From Jatrophihabitans sp. (GTDB taxonomy: Bacteria; Actinomycetota; Actinomycetes; Mycobacteriales; Jatrophihabitantaceae): a stretch of 64,000 nt of DNA. A program made the translations under genes and the position numbers. Position 1 is the first letter of the stretch. Every line of letters begins with the position of its first letter. Shown here piece by piece: positions 43,291-51,387 of this stretch. Below the pieces are notes generated by a model. That model searched no databases. It saw only the letters and a list, made by a program, of their open reading frames with translations, and had not been told where the DNA came from. Location of the stretch: contig DASWNX010000026.1 in assembly GCA_036399055.1 (NCBI GenBank), positions 124,001 through 188,000 of the forward strand, written 5' to 3'.

Positions 43291-44456
43291 ACCGAGACCT
43301 CCACCTGATCGGAGCGGGGATCGGCAGCGGCATCGGCATGCTCATCGAGCAGCTTCGCCATTGCGCAAGCAATGTGATCCCATTCCTGACGGGCTTGGAT
43401 CGGTCGCACCCGTTGATCGCGCTCAGCCACCGGATGGGTCAGAACCTCACGGCAGGCCGCGGCGAACTCGTCCCCATTGTCGGCTAGATGCACAACGTCA
43501 GTGTAGTCGCTCACCACGTCCGGCACCCTGGTGGAGACGACGGGCAGGCCGGCTGCCAGGTACTCCAGGGTCTTGGTGGGGCTGATCGCGCGGGTGGCCT
43601 CGTTCAGGGCGAACGGCATCAGCGCCACGTCGAAGCCGGCCATGATCTGCGGCAACTCCGGATAGGCCACCATTCCCAGGTACTCGATGTTCGGCGCCTG
43701 CGGCAGGGTGGCCTCATCGATCTTGGCCACCGGGCCGACCACCCGAACCGTCCAGTCGGAAAGCTCGCGGGCCAGGTCAGCGAGGAGGTCGAGGTCCACC
43801 CGCTCATCCACCACGCCGACGTAACCTGCAACCTTGCGGCTGCGCGGGGTGCGCAACAAGCGGGAGGAGGCGTAGTGCCGGCTCTCCACGCCGCTGGGGA
43901 ACAGATGCACCGCATGCTGGCGCTGGCTCAGCGCCGCCCGGTACAGCGAGCGACCGCCGGTGAAGACCACGTCAGCGGCGCTGAGCAACTGCCGCTGGCG
44001 GGACCGGAGCCCGTCCGGGGCGTGCCGGAAGGAGGACAGGTCATCCATCACGTCGTAGACCAGCCGCCCGCCGGCAAGGGGCTGGGCGAGGTCGAGGGCC
44101 ATCGGGGTGTACAGCCACAGATCCGGCGTCGGCCGGCAGCCCTGCTCGGCGAGCAGCTGCGCCAGCAGCGCCGGATAGCCGACGGCACGCGGGTCGTTGA
44201 AGCTGATGGAGCCGGTCGGATCGTTCTTGCCCGTCACCTCCAGCCAGATCCGGGTGATCCCGTCCACCTCCTCGGAACAGATGGTCGGCTGCCCGACGTC
44301 GCCGGCGATCGGCTCCTCGACGAACCAGGTGCGAGCGCCGGAGCGGGCCCGCTGCTGGGCGAAGCGGGACACCAGGTGCTGGGGTCGCTGCCATACCCAG
44401 GGCCAGCGAAGGTGGGACAGCACTACCAGGTCTGGCTGGGAGCGAAGGTCGTTCAT
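43287..44456 (-). CDS. GT4-like glycosyltransferase
   Basis: 389 residues with a GT-B fold. The N-terminal part begins L-S-H-L-R-W-P-W-V-W-Q-R-P-Q-H-L, typical of the TuaH-like group; the C-terminal nucleotide-sugar site contains GYVGVVDERVD, PNIEYLGMVAYPELP, MPFALNEATRAISPTKTLEYLAAGLPVVST. It is likely to add the galactofuranose made by Glf or another sugar. Overlaps the GH1-like gene upstream and the small CxxC gene downstream. Confidence 0.87.
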
Positions 44457-45808
44457 CGAGCACTCCTCTTTCCGGGCGGCGGGACAACGACGGCGGCGGT
44501 CGCCAGACTCTCGGGGGGGTCCTGCCAGGGCCAGTGGTCAAGGCCGGTGAGCACGCCGGACAGCAAGGCGTCGCACGGCGGCTGGAATCGGTAGGCGGGC
44601 AAGTCCTCGGCGCCGGCGCCGAGGGCGACCTTCTCCCACGCCTCGGTGAAGCCGGTCCGCTCGCGGCTCTTGGTGTCGGGGTCGATGCTCAGCACGCCGA
44701 CCGGGTCGACGCGACCGGCGGTGCGGGCCAGCAGCGAGTCCCAGTCGCAGGAGTCGACCTGGGGAAACCAGCAGAAGCCGTGCAACGGCACACCCCGTTC
44801 CAGGGCGAGGTCGTACTGCTCGATCATGTAACGCAGCCAGGAGATCCGGTCGGTGGGCTGGCCACGCAGGTTGGTCTCGGTCAGCATCATCGGCAGGCCG
44901 TACCGGTGGGAGTACTGCTCGGCGACCGCGGCGAACCCGATCGGATGCGGCGAGGGCGCGTGCGCGCCGGACTCGTCGTAGTACCACTCGGAGTGGCAGT
45001 AGTAGTCCAGCCCCAGGACATCGATCCGGCGGGGCGGCAGCTCCATCAGCGCTTCGCCGCCGGCTCGGAGGAACTGGGCCAGAAAGGGCCGGGCCGGGTC
45101 GAGGTCGTGCCCCAGCATCAGGTCCAGAAGGAGGTGCCGCCGGTCGTTGGCCGTCTGGACGTAGGGCTGGCACGACGGGCTGCCGGCGTGGTGCTCTGCG
45201 GTGTCGACCCAGACGTGGTGGGCGTCGGGGAGCAGCTCGGCCCAGCATTCGGCGGCCTGGTTCACCGCCGGCAGCACCGAGCGGGCAAGCCGGACGAACC
45301 CTTCCATGCCGCGGTCATAGGGCGGCCACAATCCCTCGTGCCCGGCCAGGAAAAGGGTCGCGAACGGCTCGTTGAACAGCGTGTAGGCCGACAGCCATGG
45401 GTACCGCACCGCCACCGCCTCGGCGTAGGCCACCATCGCCGGGCCGAACTCGCGGTCGCGGAAGCCGTCGCGCAGCCAGTCGGGATAGCTGGTGTGGTGG
45501 ACCAGGTCGATGATCGGCACGGCCCCGGCCTCGCGCAGGTGCTCAAGGACCCGGTCGCTCTCGGACCAGTCGAACCGACCGGGCTCAGGTTGGATCTGCT
45601 GCCAGCGCAGCGGGTACCTCAGGTGCCGGACGCCGGCCCCCAGCAGGTCCTCGAGGTCGTCCCGCCAGAGTTGGGAATGCCCGGTGACCTCAAGCAGGTC
45701 GGTGCGGTATCCGGGCAGGTAGGTGCTCTCAAAACCGGCCACGACGGTTCTGCCCCTGGCAGGCAGTGGGGAGAGATCAGTGATGGGTGAGACAGCTGTA
45801 CGCAACAC
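44453..45808 (-). CDS. GH1-like glycosidase-fold protein
   Basis: 451 residues with a TIM barrel of the GH1 type: RYPLRWQQIQPEPGRFDW, Y-T-L-F-N-E-P with the acid/base Glu, and M-L-T-E-T-N with the nucleophile Glu. GH1 usually hydrolyses beta-glucosides or galactosides; this protein sits in a synthesis operon and could trim or proofread the glycan. First gene of the four-gene coupled set; the start is a GTG with a close AAGGGG, and alternatives exist. Confidence 0.75.
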   Translation of the reverse strand: MLRTAVSPITDLSPLPARGRTVVAGFESTYLPGYRTDLLEVTGHSQLWRDDLEDLLGAGVRHLRYPLRWQQIQPEPGRFDWSESDRVLEHLREAGAVPIIDLVHHTSYPDWLRDGFRDREFGPAMVAYAEAVAVRYPWLSAYTLFNEPFATLFLAGHEGLWPPYDRGMEGFVRLARSVLPAVNQAAECWAELLPDAHHVWVDTAEHHAGSPSCQPYVQTANDRRHLLLDLMLGHDLDPARPFLAQFLRAGGEALMELPPRRIDVLGLDYYCHSEWYYDESGAHAPSPHPIGFAAVAEQYSHRYGLPMMLTETNLRGQPTDRISWLRYMIEQYDLALERGVPLHGFCWFPQVDSCDWDSLLARTAGRVDPVGVLSIDPDTKSRERTGFTEAWEKVALGAGAEDLPAYRFQPPCDALLSGVLTGLDHWPWQDPPESLATAAVVVPPPGKRSAR

Positions 45809-46125
45809 GGCCCCTTACGCAGCAAGCAGTTTCTCAACTATTGCTAGGCATACACGCGCTGCCGAGAGAGGCAGGCGGATCGGGCTGCGGTTCCAGCTAC
45901 CAGCACAATACCTTGCCGGGCATACGGTTTGCCACTGATGGTCAGGGTGTGCGCCCAACGGTCGGCGTCTGATGGCAGGCACGCTCATGCCGTGAACGCG
46001 GTCCCCAGCACGGCAGCGGACTCGGCGAGGAAGCTGTTTACGTCATGTTTATAAGGACGTCACTGGCTGGACGGGCTCAGCGTCGGCGCGCGACGCCGTC
46101 GCTCGGACCAGCCGCCGAACGCGGC
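45809..46125. other. 317-bp intergenic region upstream of the GH1-like operon
   Basis: Contains no supported gene. It should hold the promoter of the glf operon; the segment around 46035-46060 (GTTTACGTCATGTTTATAAGGACGTCAC) is AT-rich for this DNA, with two copies of ACGTCA. No firm promoter call is possible. Confidence 0.35.
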
Positions 46126-46344
46126 TCAGTCCGCTGGGTGAGCCTCGTGCTCGGGCAGCTGATCCTGGCGGTCGGGGGTCTGAGCCGAGTCGTGCAAGGT
46201 CCGCTCGGGGTCCTCGGTTCGCGCGTCGGAGTCCTCGAGGATGATCTCAGCCTGACGATGCGGATCATCGCTGCCAGCGGCCAACTCCTCGGGCGCCAGC
46301 TGCGCGCGCGACTCGATGCGGCTTTCGTCCGGGTGCTCCATCAT
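46126..46344 (-). CDS. Small acidic conserved actinobacterial protein
   Basis: 72 residues: M-M-E-H-P-D-E-S-R-I-E-S-R, then A-P-E-E-L-A-A-G-S-D-D-P and A-E-I-I-L-E-D-S-D-A-R-T-E-D-P. I recall this blocky pattern (HPDxxRIESR, then GSDDPxxQAxxIL) from small proteins common in actinobacteria with no assigned role. Hydrophilic and acidic, probably disordered. The DNA between 46345 and 46515 holds no other gene. Confidence 0.65.
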   Translation of the reverse strand: MMEHPDESRIESRAQLAPEELAAGSDDPHRQAEIILEDSDARTEDPERTLHDSAQTPDRQDQLPEHEAHPAD

Positions 46345-46515
46345 CGGCCCAGGCTACCGGAGAACCTCAGAGCATAAGGGCCACGGCGGCCAGGGACGGT
46401 CCCCCAGCGGGGCGCGCTCGGTGTTGGACGGCTCAGTTGGTCCGGACCGGCCGGCTTTGCCACAATGGCGGGTGAGGTCCAAGCGGGCAGCGCGGCCATG
46501 CGGAGGTTGTTGAAG

Positions 46516-46902
46516 ATGTTCGGCAGCTATCAGGAGTTCTTTCCGTACTACGTCGCCATGCACTCCAAGCCGCTGACCCGCAGGCTGCATTTCGCGGGCA
46601 CCGTGTCCGGGCTGGCCCTGAGCGTGCTGGGACTGCTGACCGGCCGCCGCCGGCTACTGGCTGCGCTGCCGGTGCTCGGCTATGGCGTGGCGTGGCCGAG
46701 CCACTGGCTGGTCCAGGGCAACAACCCGGCGAGCTTCGGCCATCCGCTGTGGTCGCTGCGCGGTGACTTTCAGATGATCGCGATGATGTCTCGCGGCCGT
46801 GATCGGGAGTTGACTCTCATCGCCCGGGACTGGCTTGCCGAGCACCCGGAGCACCGCACCGCCTCGAACTGGACCGAGCCCGTCGTCCGGCTGGTCGCCT
46901 GA
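46516..46902 (+). CDS. DUF962 / Mpo1-like membrane protein
   Basis: 128 residues with the family pattern YQEFFPYYVAMHSKPLTRRLHFAGT, two helices, then WPSHWLVQGNNPASFGHPLWSLRGDF; the conserved His residues are those proposed to bind iron in yeast Mpo1, which oxidises 2-hydroxy fatty acids. ATG 46516 follows GGAGG at 46502 with 9-bp spacing and matches the family start; the frame is open to 46465. Confidence 0.85.
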   Translation: MFGSYQEFFPYYVAMHSKPLTRRLHFAGTVSGLALSVLGLLTGRRRLLAALPVLGYGVAWPSHWLVQGNNPASFGHPLWSLRGDFQMIAMMSRGRDRELTLIARDWLAEHPEHRTASNWTEPVVRLVA

Positions 46903-46936
46903 GCGAAGGTCATCATCGCCTGAGCGAAGGTCACCA
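46895..46936. repeat. 21-bp tandem duplication spanning the DUF962 stop
   Basis: Two 21-bp copies beginning TCGCCTGAGCGAAGGTCA (46895-46915 and 46916-46936), differing at one base. Each copy contains a TGA on the plus strand and a TCA that ends the convergent DUF2516 gene, so both stops lie in the duplicated segment. Confidence 0.9.
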
Positions 46937-47227
46937 GCGCGACGGGCCGCTGATCTCACGAACAGCGGGCCGGACGTCAGCGAGGTAGACGCAGCTGACG
47001 ATGATGCCGATGTAGGCCAGCAGGTTGGTGACGTTCTGCAACAAAGCCACCGGCGCCACCGCGACCGCGGTAAGCAGGATCCAGGTGGGCTTGGTCAACT
47101 TGCCGGCAGCCGGAAACGCCGGGGCCTTGCGCGTGACGCAGTCGACCAGCGCCCAGAGCTGCAAGGCCAGCACCCCCAGGAACAGAACCAGGAGCAGGCC
47201 GTTCTCGATGTTGTGGATGGTCTGCAC
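46931..47227 (-). CDS. DUF2516-family small membrane protein
   Basis: 98 residues with three helices: an N-terminal helix (IENGLLLVLFLGVLALQLWALVDCVTR) followed by two C-terminal ones. It matches the DUF2516 family and the position of Rv0476 downstream of hbhA in M. tuberculosis. A strong hairpin separates it from the HbhA-like gene. Role unknown. Confidence 0.8.
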   Translation of the reverse strand: MQTIHNIENGLLLVLFLGVLALQLWALVDCVTRKAPAFPAAGKLTKPTWILLTAVAVAPVALLQNVTNLLAYIGIIVSCVYLADVRPAVREISGPSRW

Positions 47228-47251
47228 GCCTACCAGCCTAATCCACGAATA

Positions 47252-47292
47252 GCTGTGCCCCGGCCCGTAATCACTCAGGGCCGGGGCACAGC
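47252..47292. terminator. Strong terminator hairpin after the HbhA-like gene
   Basis: A perfect 15-bp stem (47252-47266 with 47278-47292) and an 11-nt loop just after the HbhA-like stop and before DUF2516 on the minus strand. No long T-run, but the stem is very stable. Confidence 0.75.
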
Positions 47293-47305
47293 GGCTATCG
47301 AGGGG

Positions 47306-48199
47306 TCAGGCCTTCTTGGCCGGAGCCTTGCCAGCGGTGGCCTTGGACGCAGACGTCTTGCCAGCGGTGGCCTTGGACGCGGACGTCTTGCCGGCGGTGG
47401 CCTTGGACGCGGGCGCCTTGCCGGCGGTGGCCTTGGACGCGGGCGCCTTGCCGGCGGCGCTCCGCTTGGCGGCCGTGCTCTTACGGGCCGGCGAGCTGGC
47501 GCTCGCGGCGCTGCGGCCGTTGGCCGCGCCACGGCGGGCGGCGGGCTTGCGGCCGGCCCGCGGGGTCGTGGCCGGCTCACCGAGGTCGGCGTCCTTGATC
47601 GCGTCAAAGGCCGAGTCGAGATACGGAACGACCTCTGAGCGCACCGAGCCCAGCGCCGGCGCGAGCCGGGACTGGATCGCCGAGGACGCGCCGTCCAGCT
47701 CGTCGCGCAGCTTGGTGACCCGGGGGTCCTTGCGCAGGTCGGCCAGCTTGGCCTCGCCACGGGCGGTCAGCATGCCGAAGGCCTGCTTGGCGTTGTCCAG
47801 GTAGGCGTTGGCGCCGGTGACCGCGACAGCCGACAGGGCCGGCAGCGCCCGGACCGAGCCCAGGCCGGCGTCGAGCCGCTCGCGCATGTCGGTGATCCGG
47901 GCCAGGGCGTCGTCCTGGGTGCGGCTGAGCAGTGCCTTGCCGGTCTCCTGGGCCTTGGCGACGTTGTCGACGGCGTCGGAGGGCAGGGACTCCACTCGCT
48001 TGCCGACGGTCTCGGCCCGCTTGGTGAGGGTCTCGGCGACCATGTCGGCTGCCCCGAGGGCGGCGAGCACCGGCTTGGGGGCGTCGGCGGTCAGCCGCTT
48101 GTTGGCGTTGTTGACGACGGCGCCGGCCTGGCTGAGCGCGCTCTTGCCCTGCTCCAGGGCCAGATCGGCGTAGGCGCGGGCGTCAGTGACGATCGACAT
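47306..48199 (-). CDS. HbhA-like protein with Lys/Ala repeat tail
   Basis: 297 residues. The N-terminal 200 residues are helical and coiled-coil-like (A-R-A-Y-A-D-L-A-L-E-Q-G-K onward); the C-terminus (about 225-297) is Lys/Ala/Pro-rich with four 10-residue repeats K-A-T-A-G-K-x-x-A-S, as in heparin-binding haemagglutinin. Such tails bind polyanions or nucleic acid, and in mycobacteria the protein also affects lipid bodies and adhesion. ATG 48199 follows AAGGAG; the longer frame to 48301 overlaps the XRE gene. Its neighbours match the Rv0474-Rv0476 order. Confidence 0.85.
   Translation of the reverse strand: MSIVTDARAYADLALEQGKSALSQAGAVVNNANKRLTADAPKPVLAALGAADMVAETLTKRAETVGKRVESLPSDAVDNVAKAQETGKALLSRTQDDALARITDMRERLDAGLGSVRALPALSAVAVTGANAYLDNAKQAFGMLTARGEAKLADLRKDPRVTKLRDELDGASSAIQSRLAPALGSVRSEVVPYLDSAFDAIKDADLGEPATTPRAGRKPAARRGAANGRSAASASSPARKSTAAKRSAAGKAPASKATAGKAPASKATAGKTSASKATAGKTSASKATAGKAPAKKA
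47341..47460 (-). repeat. Four 30-bp tandem repeats in the HbhA-like tail
   Basis: Four exact-length 30-bp units (47341, 47371, 47401, 47431) code for the 10-residue Lys/Ala motif. The units fall into two near-identical pairs, consistent with stepwise duplication. Confidence 0.9.
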
Positions 48200-48203
48200 G
48201 CGG

Positions 48204-48644
48204 TTACTCCTTCTCAGATGCCGCGTCAGCGGCGTTCGGCCGTGCTGCGGCGAGCGTCGGGTCGACGCCTGCAGCGCGGTTCTCACGGCGGAAAGACTCA
48301 TAGATCTCGACGAGGACGTTCTTCTGGCGCTCGGTCAGCCCCTGGTCGGCCAGCAGGACCGGGATCAGCTCCGATTCCGACACCCGGTCCTCGAGGATGC
48401 CGGCCCGGACGTAGAGCTGCTCGGCCGAGATCCGCAGGCCTTTGGCGATCTGCTGCAGGATCTCAGCACTCGGCTTTCGCAATCCACGCTCGACCTGCGA
48501 GAGGTAGGGATTGGAGACGCCGGCCAACTTGGACAGCTGACGCAGCGAGACCTGGGCCTGCTGGCGCTGCTCGCGGATGAAGTCACCGATGGTTCCGACG
48601 CCGATGATCGGCGCCTTGGCGGCTGTCTCCTTGATCCCGTCCAC
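48204..48644 (-). CDS. XRE-family transcriptional regulator (Rv0474-like)
   Basis: 146 residues with a helix-turn-helix (IREQRQQAQVSLRQLSKLAGVSNPYLSQVERGLRKPS) and a C-terminal helical region that includes LTERQKNVLVEIYESFRREN. It lies 4 bp upstream of the HbhA-like gene, as Rv0474 does upstream of hbhA. I chose the GTG at 48644, which has GAGG 8 bp upstream; the frame is open to 48716 but would cover the palindromic sites. Probably regulates its own operon through these sites. Confidence 0.85.
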   Translation of the reverse strand: MDGIKETAAKAPIIGVGTIGDFIREQRQQAQVSLRQLSKLAGVSNPYLSQVERGLRKPSAEILQQIAKGLRISAEQLYVRAGILEDRVSESELIPVLLADQGLTERQKNVLVEIYESFRRENRAAGVDPTLAAARPNAADAASEKE

Positions 48645-49010
48645 GTTCACGTCCTCTACCCTGCTCGACAGTGCTAGCAATTGCAAGCGGGCTGCTAGCA
48701 GTGTGGGGCGGCTCATAGGCTGTCACGAGGCGGCACGAAGCGCCGACGCAGCCATCGGACCCAGCCCACACCGGTCGCGGCGGCGCCAACCCGCCGGTGA
48801 CGGGCACTGTCGGCGTACGGCGGTCCGGCCACATTCGGGAAAGTAGACCCTGGGTCGACTGCTGACACATGATCCACTCACCCATCCGTATGGCCGGCCG
48901 GGCGGCGACTGGGACTGCGCTAATCTCGGCCTAGCTGAAACCAGACAGCTGCCCTTCGAGCACACGGGCGACGTGGCGATTCGGAGCTGCCCGCCCGGGT
49001 TAGGCCCCCC
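48645..49010. other. 366-bp divergent region between XRE regulator and Rieske genes
   Basis: Holds the twin TGCTAGCA sites near the XRE start and no supported gene. The rest (48720-49010) is GC-rich and unremarkable; the Rieske gene must be transcribed from here. Confidence 0.4.
48672..48700. promoter_or_regulatory. Twin TGCTAGCA palindromes, probable operator
   Basis: Two perfect 8-bp palindromes TGCTAGCA (48672-48679 and 48693-48700) are exactly 21 bp apart, two helical turns, with TTGCAA between them. They sit 28-56 bp upstream of the XRE start, ideal for autoregulation by a dimeric or tetrameric regulator. Confidence 0.6.
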
Positions 49011-49916
49011 ATGTTGAGTTGGCGAATCAACCGCACCCTCGACGCTCTGATCGGGCGGATCGAGCGAACCACTGCGCTGGACCCGGTAGCTGACAAGGCC
49101 GCCGCGTTGCTGCTCAAGCCGCTGGACGCCTCGACGCCGCTGCGCAACGCGCTCAGCGGAACGGCCGCCGGGCACCCGCTGCACCCGGTGCTGGTGGTCG
49201 TGCCGATCGGCTCCTGGCTGGGCGCCAGCTACCTCGACCTGACCGGGGGGCCGGCAGCCCGGGCCGCGGCCACCAAGCTGGTGGGCCTCGGGCTCGCCGC
49301 GGCGGTGCCCACCGCGCTCAGCGGAGCCAACGACTGGGCCTACGTCCGGGGCGCTGAGCGCCGGGTTGGTTTCGTGCACGCGGCGGGCAACTACGTCGCC
49401 ATAGGCCTCTATGCCGGCAGCTGGTTCGCCCGTCGCCGGCAGCACGCCGCCCTGGGCGCCGCACTCGCCGGCGGCGGCGCGGCGCTGCTGGGGGTGACCG
49501 GCTGGCTGGGCGGGCATCTCAGTTACGCGCGAGGCGTCGGCGTGGACACCACCGCCTTCGACGGCGCGTCCGCCGACTGGGTCGACGTGCTGCGCGAAGA
49601 GGAGCTAGTCGAGGACCAGCCGACGCTGGTGCGCGATGGCAGGGTGCCGGTGCTGCTGGTGCGCACCGGCGGCAAGCTTTACGCCATCGCTGATCGGTGC
49701 ACCCACCGCGGCGCCCCGCTGCACGAGGGCGAGTTCGCCGACGGCTGCATCGTCTGCCCCTGGCATTACAGCAAATTCCGGGTCAGCGACGGGCAGTTGC
49801 TGGCCGGTCCGGCGACCCGCAGCCAGCAGGCCTATGAGGTGCGCACCCGCTACGGATCGATTCAGCTGCGCCACGTCGACGAGCCCGGCTCCCTGCGCAC
49901 CGACCCGGTCAGGTGA
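49011..49916 (+). CDS. DUF2231 membrane domain fused to Rieske [2Fe-2S] domain
   Basis: 301 residues. Residues 40-175 carry about four membrane helices of the DUF2231 type (AGHPLHPVLVVVPIGSWLGA is the hallmark). Residues about 195-290 form a Rieske domain with C-T-H-R near 223 and C-P-W-H near 243, which bind the iron-sulphur cluster. It may transfer electrons at the membrane. It is convergent with the DUF72 gene. Confidence 0.9.
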   Translation: MLSWRINRTLDALIGRIERTTALDPVADKAAALLLKPLDASTPLRNALSGTAAGHPLHPVLVVVPIGSWLGASYLDLTGGPAARAAATKLVGLGLAAAVPTALSGANDWAYVRGAERRVGFVHAAGNYVAIGLYAGSWFARRRQHAALGAALAGGGAALLGVTGWLGGHLSYARGVGVDTTAFDGASADWVDVLREEELVEDQPTLVRDGRVPVLLVRTGGKLYAIADRCTHRGAPLHEGEFADGCIVCPWHYSKFRVSDGQLLAGPATRSQQAYEVRTRYGSIQLRHVDEPGSLRTDPVR

Positions 49917-49932
49917 GAGCCTCGCTCGCGGC

Positions 49933-50781
49933 TCAGGACGGCCCGGGCGTCGGAGATGTCAAGGCGGCCCGGGCGTCCAGTCGAGCCTGCAGCGCCTGGG
50001 CGTCATAGGGCGCGCGCACCTTGACGTCGTTGTCGAAGTACACGAACACGTCCAGGCCGGCGCTGGTCCAGGCCTGCACCCGGTCCGCCCAGACCGCCAG
50101 CTCGGCGTCGTCGTAGCCGCTGGTGTAAAGCTCCTTGGCGCCGTGCAGCCGCACGTAGACGAAGTCGGCCGTGACGTCGAAGAGCTGCGGCCAGCGGCCG
50201 GCCGTGTCAGCCACCACCAGCGCGACGCCGAGTTCACGCAGCAACTGGGCGAAGGCCGGCGTGCGGTAGCTGTCGTGCCTGATCTCCAGGGCGTGCCGCA
50301 GCGGCCGGTCCTCCAGCACGCCGGTCCAGGCCCGTCCGGCCAGCCTGTCATCGTGGCGGCGGGCCAGGTAGGCGGCTTCGCCGGTGGAGGCCGGCAGCCC
50401 GGTGAAGAAGTCGGTCAGCCGGTCGGGGTCAAAGGGCAGCGTCGGCGGCAGCTGCCACAGCAGCGGCCCCAGCTTGTCCTGCAGGGCCAGCACCCCGGAG
50501 GCGAAGAAGTTGGCCAGCGGAGTCTGGACGTCGCGCAGCTTCTTCATGTGGGTGATGAAACGGCCGCCCTTGACCGAGAACACGAAGCCCGGCGGGGTCT
50601 GGGCCGCCCAACGATGGAAGCTGGTCGGCCGCTGCAAGGAGTAGAACGAGCCGTTGACCTCGATCGAGGACAGCCGGGAGGCGGCGTAGGACAGCTCCTG
50701 CTTGTGCGGCAGGCCCTTGGGATAGAAGTCCCCCCGCCAGGGCTGGTAGATCCAACCGGAGATGCCGATCCAGGCGTTCAT
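49933..50781 (-). CDS. DUF72 family protein
   Basis: 282 residues with the DUF72 barrel features: IGISGWIYQPWRGDFYP at the start, SSIEVNGSFYSLQRPTSF, FSVKGGRFITHMKKL, and the C-terminal DFVYVRLHGAKELYTSGYDDAEL. Function is unproven; the family is related to TIM-barrel metal enzymes. Ends 16 bp from the convergent Rieske stop. Confidence 0.9.
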   Translation of the reverse strand: MNAWIGISGWIYQPWRGDFYPKGLPHKQELSYAASRLSSIEVNGSFYSLQRPTSFHRWAAQTPPGFVFSVKGGRFITHMKKLRDVQTPLANFFASGVLALQDKLGPLLWQLPPTLPFDPDRLTDFFTGLPASTGEAAYLARRHDDRLAGRAWTGVLEDRPLRHALEIRHDSYRTPAFAQLLRELGVALVVADTAGRWPQLFDVTADFVYVRLHGAKELYTSGYDDAELAVWADRVQAWTSAGLDVFVYFDNDVKVRAPYDAQALQARLDARAALTSPTPGPS

Positions 50782-50883
50782 GGCTCATAACCTAGGTCCG
50801 CCGAGGAGATTGGCGAACCCGGCCTGACATCGGGGGCGGGTGTGCCAGGCTGGGCTCCCGCCGCCGAAGAAGGGATCTCCACC

Positions 50884-51387
50884 GTGGCAGAAGCTGAGGA
50901 CTCCGGTTCCAAGCGCCGAGACGAGTCAGAGGCCGACAGGCTCGATCGCAACTACGGCGAGTTGCTGCAGGAACTGCGGGTGGCTGAGACCGGTGTGCAG
51001 ATCCTGTTCGCCTTCATGCTCTCGATCGCGTTCCAGGAGCGGTTTCAGAGCCTGGACGACGTCCAGCGCACCATCTACGTGATCACCCTGCTGTTCTGCA
51101 CGCTGTCCATCGCGCTGCTGGTCGCGCCGGTGGCCTTCCACCGGCTGGTGTTCCGGCAAGGCCTGAAGGACGAGTTGGTGCTCATCACCAACAAGCTGGC
51201 GCTGGCTGGCACCACCTTCCTGCTGCTGGCAGTGCTCAGCGGCGTCCTGCTGATCTTCGACCACGTGGTCGGACGGGTCTTCGCCATCGTGGTGACCTCG
51301 CTGCTGTCCGTGGTGTTCATCAGCCTGTGGCTGGTCCTGCCGCTGCAGCGCCGAAGGGCCGACGAGCGCCAGCAGGATCGAGCCTGA
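50884..51387 (+). CDS. DUF6328-family membrane protein
   Basis: 167 residues: acidic N-terminus, then about four helices. The block LDRNYGELLQELRVAETGVQILFAFMLSIAFQERF matches the family. GTG 50884 is favoured; the frame is open to 50842. Its stop abuts the stop of the next convergent gene (TGA|TCA) with no space. Role unknown. Confidence 0.8.
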   Translation: MAEAEDSGSKRRDESEADRLDRNYGELLQELRVAETGVQILFAFMLSIAFQERFQSLDDVQRTIYVITLLFCTLSIALLVAPVAFHRLVFRQGLKDELVLITNKLALAGTTFLLLAVLSGVLLIFDHVVGRVFAIVVTSLLSVVFISLWLVLPLQRRRADERQQDRA

